Assembly (NCBI GenBank): GCA_004356215.1
Contig: SMXR01000026.1
Span: forward strand, 1 to 7,397
Direction: 5' to 3'
DNA length: 7,397 nt
Origin: Alphaproteobacteria bacterium
GTDB lineage: Bacteria > Pseudomonadota > Alphaproteobacteria > Sphingomonadales > SMXR01
Position numbers and translations under genes: made by a program. Numbering within the stretch: position 1 is the first letter of the stretch; each line of letters starts with the position of its first letter. The notes under the pieces were generated by a model. That model saw nothing but the letters and a program-made list of their open reading frames with translations. It was not told where the DNA came from and did no database searches. Positions 1-5,765 of the stretch are shown piece by piece.

Positions 1-566
1 GAGACGATGCCGGCGGTCACGGTGCCGCCGAGGCCAAACGGGTTGCCAATGGTCATGACCCATTCGCCAACCCGGATTGCGTCTGAATCGCCAAATTCTA
101 CATAGGGAAGGGCATCACCTGCTTCAATTTTGAGCAACGCGATATCCGATAACGGGTCACGGCCTACCACAACCGCGTCATATTCTTCACCGTCAGTCAT
201 GATCACCAAAATTTCATCGGCATTGTTAATGACATGGTTGTTGGTGACGATAAAGCCATCGGGGCTGATGATAAACCCTGAACCAAGCGACAAAACCCGT
301 TGCTGGGGTGTTTGGTCTTCATCATCATCTTCGTCATCAAGGAAATCTTCAAAGAAATCCCGGAACCCCGGGGGAATATCCGGGCGCGAGGGGCCGCGCT
401 CTCCGGCTTCAATGAACTGGGTGGTGGAAACATTAACCACCGCCGGCTGGTTTTCTTCGGCCAGGTCGGCAAAGCTATCCGGAGCCGGAGCAGCCTCCAC
501 CGGCACAGCGCTAAGCGACCAGAAAGTCAGCCCTAAAACTGCTATAAATAATTTAAACGAATTCAT
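1..566 (-). CDS. degP: HtrA/DegP-family periplasmic serine protease, N-terminal part (cut by window edge)
   Basis: This is a trypsin-like endoprotease/chaperone of the periplasm that degrades misfolded envelope proteins. The window holds 188 complete codons from the ATG at 566. Residues 1-25 form a signal peptide (basic start, hydrophobic core, VEA/A cleavage region). The protease domain starts near residue 38 (NQPAVVNVST). Catalytic His111 lies in TNNHVI and catalytic Asp141 in DPLSDIALLKI. The catalytic Ser (GNSGGP) and the PDZ domains lie beyond the left edge. The segment before the first protease strands carries an acidic run, residues 72-84, almost all Asp/Glu, where family members have a flexible loop. 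An AAGGA sequence lies about 11 bases before the ATG. The gene sits downstream of hflC on the same strand, as in many alphaproteobacteria. The family is clear; DegP, DegQ and other Do-like paralogs cannot be separated without the C-terminus. Confidence 0.93.
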   Translation of the reverse strand, partial: MNSFKLFIAVLGLTFWSLSAVPVEAAPAPDSFADLAEENQPAVVNVSTTQFIEAGERGPSRPDIPPGFRDFFEDFLDDEDDDEDQTPQQRVLSLGSGFIISPDGFIVTNNHVINNADEILVIMTDGEEYDAVVVGRDPLSDIALLKIEAGDALPYVEFGDSDAIRVGEWVMTIGNPFGLGGTVTAGIV

Positions 567-611
567 AATTTTTCTATCCTTGTTTTCAGCTGTCGCCCTC
601 TTTGTTTCCGT

Positions 612-635
612 CGGTGCTCTCAGCGGTGCTCTCAG
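612..635. repeat. 12-bp perfect tandem duplication
   Basis: The 12-base unit CGGTGCTCTCAG occurs twice back to back, in the 5' leader of the degP gene about 45-70 bases before its ATG. Two copies only. It looks like a slippage or replication duplication; no function is evident. Confidence 0.85.
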
Positions 636-711
636 CCCAAATTTCAAACCCTTATAATCCCTTTTTATGACTTTTTTTGGGTACCGTTCCTGATACCGGA
701 ACTTTTTCAAT

Positions 712-729
712 ACATCCTGTACATCCTGT
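712..729. repeat. 9-bp perfect tandem duplication
   Basis: ACATCCTGT is repeated twice without a spacer in the hflC-degP gap. Like the 612-635 repeat it is a two-copy duplication in non-coding DNA. Confidence 0.85.
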
Positions 730-878
730 CTCAGCGTCAAATAAACAAAAATTCGACCAAAACCACTCCCCATGCGACGAAACCTTGAATTTATGCTCTG
801 GGAAGCCAAAAAGCCATGACCTTCTAGGGCATTAACCCCTTAAAATGCAAGGAATAATGTTTGTTCCGTTACTTGGCG

Positions 879-1745
879 TTATTTCTTATTGCCATACATT
901 GAATCCAGAAATTTGAAGAATTCGCTGTTTGGTGACAACACCAGGGTGGTATCATCATTGTTCAGCGCCTTCCGGTAGGCCTGCATGGTGCGGTAAAATT
1001 CAAAAAACTCGATATCCCGGCCAAAAGATTCGGCAAAAATCCGAACCGCCTCTGAATCCCCTTCACCGCGCAAAATCTGGGAATCACGTTCAGCTTCGGC
1101 AAGCAGGATGGTCCGCTCCCTTTCAGCCTCGGCGCGAATACGTAAAGCCTGTTCACCGCCTTCTGCCCTGGTTTCCCGGGCTTCGCGCTCACGCTCCGTA
1201 TTCATGCGGGTATAAATCGCCTGGGAGTTGGCTTCCGGCAGGTCGGCCCGGCGGATCCTGACATCAACAATCTCAATCCCGAAGGTTGCGGCGCCCAGGT
1301 TAACCCCATCGCGGATGCGGGTCATTAAATTGGCTCTTTCCCCGCTCAGAAGCGTGATAAATTCTTCACGCCCCAGAACCTCACGCAAATTGGATGACAA
1401 CAAAGTGGCCAGGGCTTGGGCGGCATTTGCCTCGTTTCCCCGGGTCTGGTAGGTCAACAATGGATCAATAATTTTAAATCTTGCAATGGCATCAACCACC
1501 AGGCGCTTCTGATCAGAGGCGATAATTTCCTGGGATGGAACATCAAGGTTCAATATCCTCTTGTCCAGAAATATCACATTCTGGACAAAGGGTAACTTGA
1601 AATAGAGGCCTGGCTCTCGAATGGTCTTTTTGTGTTCACCCAATTGCAGGACCAGGGCTTGTTCGACTTCGGTGACGGTAAAGACCGACGAAATCCCAAG
1701 GAAAAGGGCACCGACAATTAAGGCTGTTTTTAAGAAAAAGTTCAT
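879..1745 (-). CDS. hflC: HflC, SPFH-family subunit of the FtsH-modulating HflKC complex
   Basis: HflC is a membrane-anchored SPFH/prohibitin-like protein that assembles with HflK around the FtsH AAA protease and restrains or shapes its access to membrane substrates. The 288-residue product has the usual length. Residues 5-24 form one N-terminal signal anchor, with the bulk predicted periplasmic. The SPFH domain starts with TEVEQALVLQLGE (25-37) and includes the family pattern EPGLYFKLPFVQNV (44-57). Residues about 182-225 are a charged, Ala/Glu/Arg-rich helix expected to form a coiled coil, followed by the C-terminal FFEFYRTMQAYRKAL region typical of HflC. The ATG at 1745 overlaps the hflK stop as ATGA, with a GAGGGAG ribosome-binding site inside the end of hflK, so translation is probably coupled. 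No sign of truncation or frameshift. Confidence 0.97.
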   Translation of the reverse strand: MNFFLKTALIVGALFLGISSVFTVTEVEQALVLQLGEHKKTIREPGLYFKLPFVQNVIFLDKRILNLDVPSQEIIASDQKRLVVDAIARFKIIDPLLTYQTRGNEANAAQALATLLSSNLREVLGREEFITLLSGERANLMTRIRDGVNLGAATFGIEIVDVRIRRADLPEANSQAIYTRMNTEREREARETRAEGGEQALRIRAEAERERTILLAEAERDSQILRGEGDSEAVRIFAESFGRDIEFFEFYRTMQAYRKALNNDDTTLVLSPNSEFFKFLDSMYGNKK

Positions 1746-2851
1746 TTGCTGTCTCCCTCTCCGCTTTTTTGCCTGGAACGAAGTTCAGGCAAAGGCAGGT
1801 AGGGAACAACTCCGGTCCCGGCGCCTTCATCAATAATAATCTTGGTCATTCCGGAAAAAATTTCTTCCATCGTTTCCAGATAAATCCGTTTGCGCGTGAC
1901 CTCCTTGGCCAGTGAATATTGCTGGTAAACCGCCAGGAAACGGGATGCTTCACCGGTTGCCCGGGCAATGACCTGTTCCTTATAGGCTTCCGCTTCCTGT
2001 ATTAGGCGCACCGAATTGCCGCGCGCTTCAGGAATTATGCTGTTGGCATAGGCCTGGGCCTCGTTCTGAAAACTTTCCTTGTCGGCTTCTGCCGCCTGAA
2101 CGTCCCGGAAGGCTTCAATCACCTGGCCCGGGGGATCGACCCGTTCCAGCTTGACTTCCGTAATTAGAATACCGGCGCCATAGTAGTTCAGAACATCTTG
2201 CAATTTTATTTGTGCATCGGTCTGAATCTGGCCCCGGCCCTGAGTCAGGGCGGTCTGGATTTCGGTTTTGCCAATTATTTCACGCATGACGCTTTCGGCA
2301 ATTTCCTTAACGGTCTGCTTTTGCGGGGGCTGAATGTTGAAAAGGTAGTTTTTGGCGTTGTCCACCTTCCAGAACACCGTAAAGGCAATATCAACAATAT
2401 TTTCATCACCTGTCAGCATCAGACTTTCACCCAGAAGGACTGCCCGGCTGGGGGTCCGTTCACGGCTGCCTGCCGACCGGAAACCAATATCCTCCCGGTT
2501 AATTTCTGTGACATTCAAAATGAGAAGCTGCTCAATCGGAAACGGGATATGCCAATGAAAACCCTGGGGTTCTGTCCGCACCCATTCACCATAGCGAAGA
2601 ATGACCCCCTGTTCAGAGGTTTGAACCCGGAAAAATCCGCTGAAAGCCCAAAGAACCAGAACAATCACAAGGAGTATGGTTGTTAAACCCCTGCCCCTTA
2701 AAAATCCCGGCAACAATGCGTTCATGCGTTTCTGAAAATTGCCAAATATATCATCAAATTCCGGTGGCCTTTGACCCCGTGGTCCGCCGCCGCTGGGCGG
2801 GACTGAACCCCACGGGTTATTGCCCTTGCCGTTATCGTTACCCCATGCCAT
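1742..2851 (-). CDS. hflK: HflK, SPFH-family subunit of the FtsH-modulating HflKC complex
   Basis: HflK is the partner of HflC in the inner-membrane HflKC assembly that surrounds FtsH. I start it at the ATG at 2851, giving 369 residues: the product then begins MAWGNDNGKGNNPWG, the usual HflK opening, with an AAGGA site about 8 bases upstream. An in-frame extension to 2935 is possible but unlike the family. Residues 1-35 are Gly/Pro/Asn-rich and cytoplasmic, 56-73 is the single membrane segment, and the SPFH domain follows from about 75 (VQTSEQGVILRYGEW). The block GESLMLTGDENIVDI (141-155) is characteristic. Residues about 250-305 are a helical, charged coiled-coil region. It overlaps hflC by 4 bp in the same operon. 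Transcription probably begins in the divergent region shared with mrp. Confidence 0.97.
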   Translation of the reverse strand: MAWGNDNGKGNNPWGSVPPSGGGPRGQRPPEFDDIFGNFQKRMNALLPGFLRGRGLTTILLVIVLVLWAFSGFFRVQTSEQGVILRYGEWVRTEPQGFHWHIPFPIEQLLILNVTEINREDIGFRSAGSRERTPSRAVLLGESLMLTGDENIVDIAFTVFWKVDNAKNYLFNIQPPQKQTVKEIAESVMREIIGKTEIQTALTQGRGQIQTDAQIKLQDVLNYYGAGILITEVKLERVDPPGQVIEAFRDVQAAEADKESFQNEAQAYANSIIPEARGNSVRLIQEAEAYKEQVIARATGEASRFLAVYQQYSLAKEVTRKRIYLETMEEIFSGMTKIIIDEGAGTGVVPYLPLPELRSRQKSGEGDSK

Positions 2852-2869
2852 CTGTGAAATCCTTTTTGT

Positions 2870-2885
2870 GCCAAAAGTTTTTGGC
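2870..2885. repeat. Perfect 7-bp inverted repeat just upstream of the hflK ribosome-binding site
   Basis: GCCAAAA (2870-2876) and TTTTGGC (2879-2885) are separated by two bases, so in RNA a 6-bp stem with a 4-base loop could form. In the hflK mRNA it ends about 4 bases before the AAAAAGGA site, a position where a hairpin may affect initiation or mRNA stability. No such role is demonstrated. Confidence 0.5.
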
Positions 2886-2911
2886 TTTATATTGTAATCA
2901 TAAAAATGTGT

Positions 2912-2932
2912 GCGGGATAAATTTTCACCCGC
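2912..2932. promoter_or_regulatory. Near-palindrome between hflK and mrp, possible operator
   Basis: GCGGG at 2912-2916 and CCCGC at 2928-2932 are perfect inverted arms, and the centre (AAATTT-like) is partly symmetric too, giving 8 of 10 pairs over 21 bases with a single central base. It lies between the candidate hflK promoter and the hflK start, and overlaps a weak plus-strand element (TTGTAA at 2892, GATAAA at 2916) that could drive mrp. A dimeric regulator could bind here; no family can be assigned. Confidence 0.3.
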
Positions 2933-2947
2933 CAACCGTCTTATAGG

Positions 2948-2978
2948 TATATATGGCAGGAAGCAGGTTCCCGCAACC
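2948..2978 (-). promoter_or_regulatory. Candidate hflK promoter, heat-shock-like (-35 GGTTGCGG, -10 CCATATATA)
   Basis: On the minus strand GGTTGCGG (2978-2971) is followed after 14 bases by CCATATATA (2956-2948). Read as a sigma-70 site it is TTGCGG, a 17-base spacer and TATATA. Read as an RpoH (sigma-32) site it has the TTG-core and CCATNTA layout of heat-shock promoters. The leader to the hflK ATG would be about 90 bases. HflKC and DegP belong to stress regulons in several proteobacteria, so an RpoH site would make sense, but the -35 match is only partial. Confidence 0.33.
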
Positions 2979-3010
2979 GGGGACGGAAAAACTTTTTAAA
3001 GAAAATTTTG

Positions 3011-4060
3011 ATGAACATGCCTGATACTAAAGCAATAGTAAAAGTTTTGAAAAAAATCAAGCACCCCCGGGGGGTGAAAAATATACTCGATCTGGGCATG
3101 GTTCAGGGGTTGAAATTTGCGGACGGTGCGGTCTCCTTTGTTCTTGAGCTGCCTGAGCGCGACAAGGATATTGCCGAAGACCTGTTCCAGGAATGCCAGA
3201 CCAAAATTTCTGCCCTGAAGGGGGTTGAAAAGGTCAGCATTATCCTGACCAGTGAACGCAAACCACCCAAGTTGGAACCGGCGCGAAAGGGCATCTCGGA
3301 AAAAAGGGAAATTCCCGGGGTGGGTGCGGTTATTGCCATCGCCAGTGGCAAAGGCGGGGTTGGAAAATCCACGGTCGCGGTTAATTTGGCGCTGGCTTTC
3401 AAGCAGCTCGGTGCTTCCGTAGGCTTGCTGGATGCCGATGTTTATGGCCCCTCAGCGCCCAAACTATTGGGGCTTGAAGGCCGTCCCGACCTGGTCGATG
3501 GCCAAATCCAGCCAATCGAAAAATTTGGCCTGAAAATTATCTCCATGGGACTGATGGTTGATCCCGAAGCCCCTTTGATCTGGCGCGGGCCGATGGTCGG
3601 CAAGGCGATCGAACAATTTTTATATGAGGTCAATTGGCGCGGGCTGGATATTCTGGTCGTTGATATGCCCCCCGGAACCGGCGATGCCCAACTGACGCTG
3701 GCCCAGAAAGTCCCCTTGGCCGGCGTGGTAATCGTCTCAACCCCGCAGGATCTGGCCTTGATTGATGCCCGCAAGGGGCTCGAGATGTTCCGCACTATTG
3801 ATATTCCGATCTTGGGAATAATAGAGAATATGAGTACTTTTGTTTGCCCCCATTGTGGCGAGGCCAGCCATATCTTCAGCCACGGCGGGGCGGCAGCAAC
3901 CGCTAAAAAACTTAAAGTTCCGTTTTTGGGGGAGATTCCATTGAACATGGCGCTTAGGGAATCTTCTGATGCCGGTACTCCGCTTGTGGCCACGATGCCT
4001 GATTCTGAGGAAGCCAAGATCTTTCTCGCGATTGCCAAGACAATCAAACAAGGTCTGTAG
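3011..4060 (+). CDS. mrp: Mrp/ApbC-type iron-sulfur cluster carrier ATPase
   Basis: Mrp/ApbC (Nbp35/HCF101 family) is a cytoplasmic P-loop ATPase that carries and transfers [4Fe-4S] clusters to apo-enzymes. The 349-residue product has a MIP18/DUF59-like N-terminal domain (about 5-85), a linker, then the ParA/MinD-type domain. The deviant Walker A GKGGVGKST is at 113-121, DADVYGPS at 141-148, the DMPPGTGD motif at 218-225, and the cluster-binding CPHC at 279-282. The N-terminal domain departs from the usual DPE motif, reading HPRG at 18-21. I chose the ATG at 3011; TTG at 3008 and ATG at 3017 are in-frame alternatives, and no site has a strong Shine-Dalgarno sequence. It is divergent from hflK and converges on the lipoprotein gene with 8 bases between the two stops. 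Confidence 0.95.
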   Translation: MNMPDTKAIVKVLKKIKHPRGVKNILDLGMVQGLKFADGAVSFVLELPERDKDIAEDLFQECQTKISALKGVEKVSIILTSERKPPKLEPARKGISEKREIPGVGAVIAIASGKGGVGKSTVAVNLALAFKQLGASVGLLDADVYGPSAPKLLGLEGRPDLVDGQIQPIEKFGLKIISMGLMVDPEAPLIWRGPMVGKAIEQFLYEVNWRGLDILVVDMPPGTGDAQLTLAQKVPLAGVVIVSTPQDLALIDARKGLEMFRTIDIPILGIIENMSTFVCPHCGEASHIFSHGGAAATAKKLKVPFLGEIPLNMALRESSDAGTPLVATMPDSEEAKIFLAIAKTIKQGL

Positions 4061-4084
4061 ATCCGGGTTTATTCCTGAGGATCT
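4059..4084. terminator. Dyad over the mrp and DUF4440 lipoprotein stop codons, weak candidate terminator
   Basis: AGATCC (4059-4064) and GGATCT (4079-4084) form a perfect 6-bp inverted repeat with a 14-base loop that spans the end of both converging genes. A bidirectional terminator would be expected here, and no other candidate exists, but there is no T-run on either side, so its activity is doubtful. Confidence 0.25.
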
Positions 4085-4578
4085 TCGCTGTTCCAGATAT
4101 CAATCGCGATTTTCCAGTTGCCGTCTTCCTGTTTTTTCCAGATCGTAACGTATTTTCCAAAGGTCTCAACAATCTCGCCGTCCTCGCCCGGAGTAAAGTT
4201 AGACCAGCGCCCCCAAGTATAGCCCAATTCACCGCTATCAGCGATTCCAGCGCCATGGGGCGTCCAGGTAATGCTCAAGCCCTCGGGCAGGGTTTCATGG
4301 TCCGCCATGATCTCCTGAAGGCCATTGTCGATGCTTTCCTTGCCGTCATCGAGCTGGATGCCGTCGGGAAGATAATACGCCAGATCAGAGGCGCCAGAGC
4401 CTAATTCCATTGCCATCATGGCCGCGGCGCGGTCAACCTCTTTCAAGACCGCAGGGTCGGGGGCGGCGACTTCCTCAACGACCGCTTCTTCGGTTTGTTC
4501 GACCACAGGCTCTTGGCCACAGGCTGTCAGTCCCATGGCAAAGATTAAAGCGTTGGATAGAATGAAAATTTTTTGCAT
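4069..4578 (-). CDS. Putative lipoprotein with DUF4440/SnoaL-like (NTF2-fold) domain
   Basis: Function unknown. I start it at the ATG at 4578 (169 residues), which has a strong GGAGGGG site 4-10 bases upstream; an in-frame GTG at 4590 overlaps that site. Residues 1-19 are a lipoprotein signal with lipobox LTAC and Cys20. Gly at the +2 position has no Asp inner-membrane retention signal, so outer-membrane sorting is likely. A Glu/Val/Ala-rich linker (23-40) leads to a small alpha+beta domain. Its conserved end, WTPHG (105-109), SGELGYTWGRW (115-125), GKYVTIWKK (141-149) and DGNWKIAID (152-160), is the DUF4440/SnoaL-like pattern: a beta-sheet cone that in relatives binds or processes small molecules. 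Its last 62 comparable residues share 30 identities, without gaps, with the upstream neighbour (4720-5208), so the two are paralogs. Probably the last gene of a folA transcript, unless the dyad at 4605-4631 ends it. Confidence 0.85.
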   Translation of the reverse strand: MQKIFILSNALIFAMGLTACGQEPVVEQTEEAVVEEVAAPDPAVLKEVDRAAAMMAMELGSGASDLAYYLPDGIQLDDGKESIDNGLQEIMADHETLPEGLSITWTPHGAGIADSGELGYTWGRWSNFTPGEDGEIVETFGKYVTIWKKQEDGNWKIAIDIWNSEDPQE

Positions 4579-4604
4579 ATTCCCCTCCACAAGCCAAAAT
4601 TAGG

Positions 4605-4631
4605 TCAACCGGACGAGAAGACACCGGTTGA
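4605..4631. repeat. 8-bp perfect inverted repeat between the two DUF4440 genes
   Basis: TCAACCGG (4605-4612) and CCGGTTGA (4624-4631) are separated by 11 bases, in the 141-base gap between the paralogs. On the minus strand the stem is followed by CCTAATTTTGG, a poor T-run, so it could be a weak terminator or attenuator of the upstream gene, an mRNA-stabilising hairpin, or a protein-binding dyad before the lipoprotein gene. Confidence 0.5.
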
Positions 4632-4719
4632 AAACCAACGCGACGAAAAGATATTCGACTAAATGAAACGAAGGCCTTTAGTGTACGCCTAAAAGCGAAA
4701 AAAATCAAAAATTTCCCGG

Positions 4720-5208
4720 TTATTCATCCGGCGGGGGATTGGGATTGCCGCCATCAAGAACGACCTTCCATATACCATCTGCCTGCAACTTCCAAACCGT
4801 CATATATTTGCCGTGGCTTATCTGGCGGGTACCATCTTCATCTGGGGCTGAATAAATATAGCGGCCCCAAGTGTAGCCAAGGTCACCACTATTGGAAATA
4901 TCCCCGGTCATAGGTGTCCAGACCAGCTCGGAACCGTCCGGATATCCGGTCATTGTCGCGATGATATTCTCGCGCCCGATCAGGGGTTGTTGGCCGCCGT
5001 TCAGGGCAACAGCATCATCCGCCAAATAGGCGGCAAAAGCCGCATAGGCGCCATTTGCCTTGGAATAATCAGAAAACTCGGCATCCAGCGCCAACAAAAC
5101 GTCAACGCTTGGCAAGTCCTCATCGCCTGCCCTGAGGTAATTGACGCCGAGGAAAAACGACCCCACCGCCGCTAGTAAAACAAACATGACGCTATGACTA
5201 AATTTCAT
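4720..5208 (-). CDS. Putative secreted DUF4440/SnoaL-like (NTF2-fold) protein
   Basis: Function unknown. The ATG at 5208 gives 162 residues and has an AAAGGGG ribosome-binding site; longer in-frame starts would run back into folA and bury the signal peptide. Residues 1-27 look like a Sec signal peptide (MKFSHS, hydrophobic 7-22, cleavage after LRA), without a lipobox Cys, so the product is probably periplasmic. The domain reads ALDAEFSDYSKANG (40-53), AFAAYLADDAVAL (57-69), IGREN (77-81), then WTP (97-99), SGDLGYTWGRY (107-117), GKYMTVWKL (133-141) and DGIWKVVLD (144-152), matching the DUF4440 pattern well. The C-terminus is Pro-rich. It starts 14 bases after the folA stop on the same strand, so it is probably co-transcribed with folA. 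Relatives include ketosteroid-isomerase-like proteins, but no catalytic residues can be assigned. Confidence 0.85.
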   Translation of the reverse strand: MKFSHSVMFVLLAAVGSFFLGVNYLRAGDEDLPSVDVLLALDAEFSDYSKANGAYAAFAAYLADDAVALNGGQQPLIGRENIIATMTGYPDGSELVWTPMTGDISNSGDLGYTWGRYIYSAPDEDGTRQISHGKYMTVWKLQADGIWKVVLDGGNPNPPPDE

Positions 5209-5222
5209 TTTATTCCCCTTTG

Positions 5223-5708
5223 TTACTTCCGGTCCAACACTACAAAGCTGAATGCCGGGCATTCCCCTGACTTTTCAAAATCTTCCCGCGCGGTCTCAGC
5301 CCATAAAGACCGGTCAAGTGGCGGGAAGGTGGCATCACCTTCGACGGTTTCATGGATTTCGGTCAAGTAAATACGGTCCGCCAGTGGCAAAGTCGCGGCA
5401 TAAATTTCACCGCCGCCGATGACCATGACCTCGGGGCCATATTCTTCAGCCAATTTCAGGGCGGCATGGACGCTGGGTGCCAGGATCAGGTCCGGATTAT
5501 CAATGCTGGAACGGCGGGTGACAACAATATTGGTGCGCCCCGGTAGTGCCCCTCCGATCGCCTGGTAGGTTTTTCGGCCCATGACAATCGGCTTGCCCAC
5601 GGTCTTTTTCTTGAATTCTTTCATATCCTCAGGTATGTGCCAAGGCAATTTGCCACGGCGGCCAATGACCCCATTTTCTGCCATTGCGACGATGAGACTG
5701 ATCTTCAT
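5223..5708 (-). CDS. folA: Dihydrofolate reductase
   Basis: This enzyme reduces dihydrofolate to tetrahydrofolate with NADPH in the cytoplasm, recycling the folate oxidised by ThyA. The product is 161 residues, the normal length for chromosomal bacterial DHFR. It opens ISLIVAMAENGVIG (3-16), followed by LPWHIPEDMKEF (21-32) with Asp28 in the place of the catalytic acid (E. coli Asp27). KPIVMGRKTYQAIG (39-52) and LPGRTNIVVTR (55-65) bind NADPH, as does VIGGGEIYAATL (97-108). DATFP (125-129) is the usual C-terminal strand motif. I prefer the ATG at 5708 over the in-frame GTG at 5714 because the GGGTGGG sequence lies at a suitable distance. The paired thyA gene is further right, with a dehydrogenase gene in opposite orientation between them. 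The first DUF4440 gene follows after 14 bases. Confidence 0.97.
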   Translation of the reverse strand: MKISLIVAMAENGVIGRRGKLPWHIPEDMKEFKKKTVGKPIVMGRKTYQAIGGALPGRTNIVVTRRSSIDNPDLILAPSVHAALKLAEEYGPEVMVIGGGEIYAATLPLADRIYLTEIHETVEGDATFPPLDRSLWAETAREDFEKSGECPAFSFVVLDRK

Positions 5709-5765
5709 TGGCACCCACCCGATATTCGTTTAAAGACTTGGAGGTAACTTCAGTCGGGATATTAC

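Larger units (their letters stand above)
567..878. other. hflC-degP intergenic region, no gene seen
   Basis: No convincing coding sequence lies in these 312 bases. The region is AT-rich near the middle and holds two perfect short tandem duplications (612-635 and 712-729) and a small dyad, GTTCC-7-GGAAC, at 686-702. There is no clear rho-independent terminator after hflC: a short GGG/CCC dyad near 828-840 has only about four pairs and no T-run. On the minus strand a TTGACG element at 740-735 could be a -35 box, but no matching -10 is seen at the right spacing. The gap is long enough to hold a separate degP promoter, which would fit stress-induced expression independent of hflKC. Confidence 0.6.

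Noticed and set aside
130..657. 175-residue open frame on the plus strand across degP
   Set aside because: It lies opposite the DegP signal peptide and protease domain, has a Ser-rich low-complexity translation with no recognisable family, and runs into the degP leader. It is a shadow of the real gene.
686..702. GTTCC-7-GGAAC dyad before degP, considered as a LexA box or an EcfG/sigma-E -35 (GGAAC)
   Set aside because: Alphaproteobacterial LexA boxes are direct GTTC-N7-GTTC repeats, whereas this is inverted. No CGTT-type or TCTGA-type -10 follows GGAAC at 16-17 bases on either strand.
799..840. Possible hflC terminator around the GCCAAAAAGCC and AGGG/CCCT elements
   Set aside because: GCC-AAAAA-GCC is a direct, not inverted, repeat, and the AGGG/CCCT stem is only about four pairs with no following T-run.
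2852..2935. 28-residue N-terminal extension of hflK from an upstream start at 2935
   Set aside because: The MAWGNDNGKGNNPWG opening at 2851 is the family's usual start and has a good AAGGA site. The extension is AT-rich, unlike HflK, and would cover the control region.
3442..4047. 201-residue open frame opposite mrp
   Set aside because: The plus strand encodes a full Mrp with intact Walker A and CPHC motifs; the opposite frame has no family features or ribosome-binding site.
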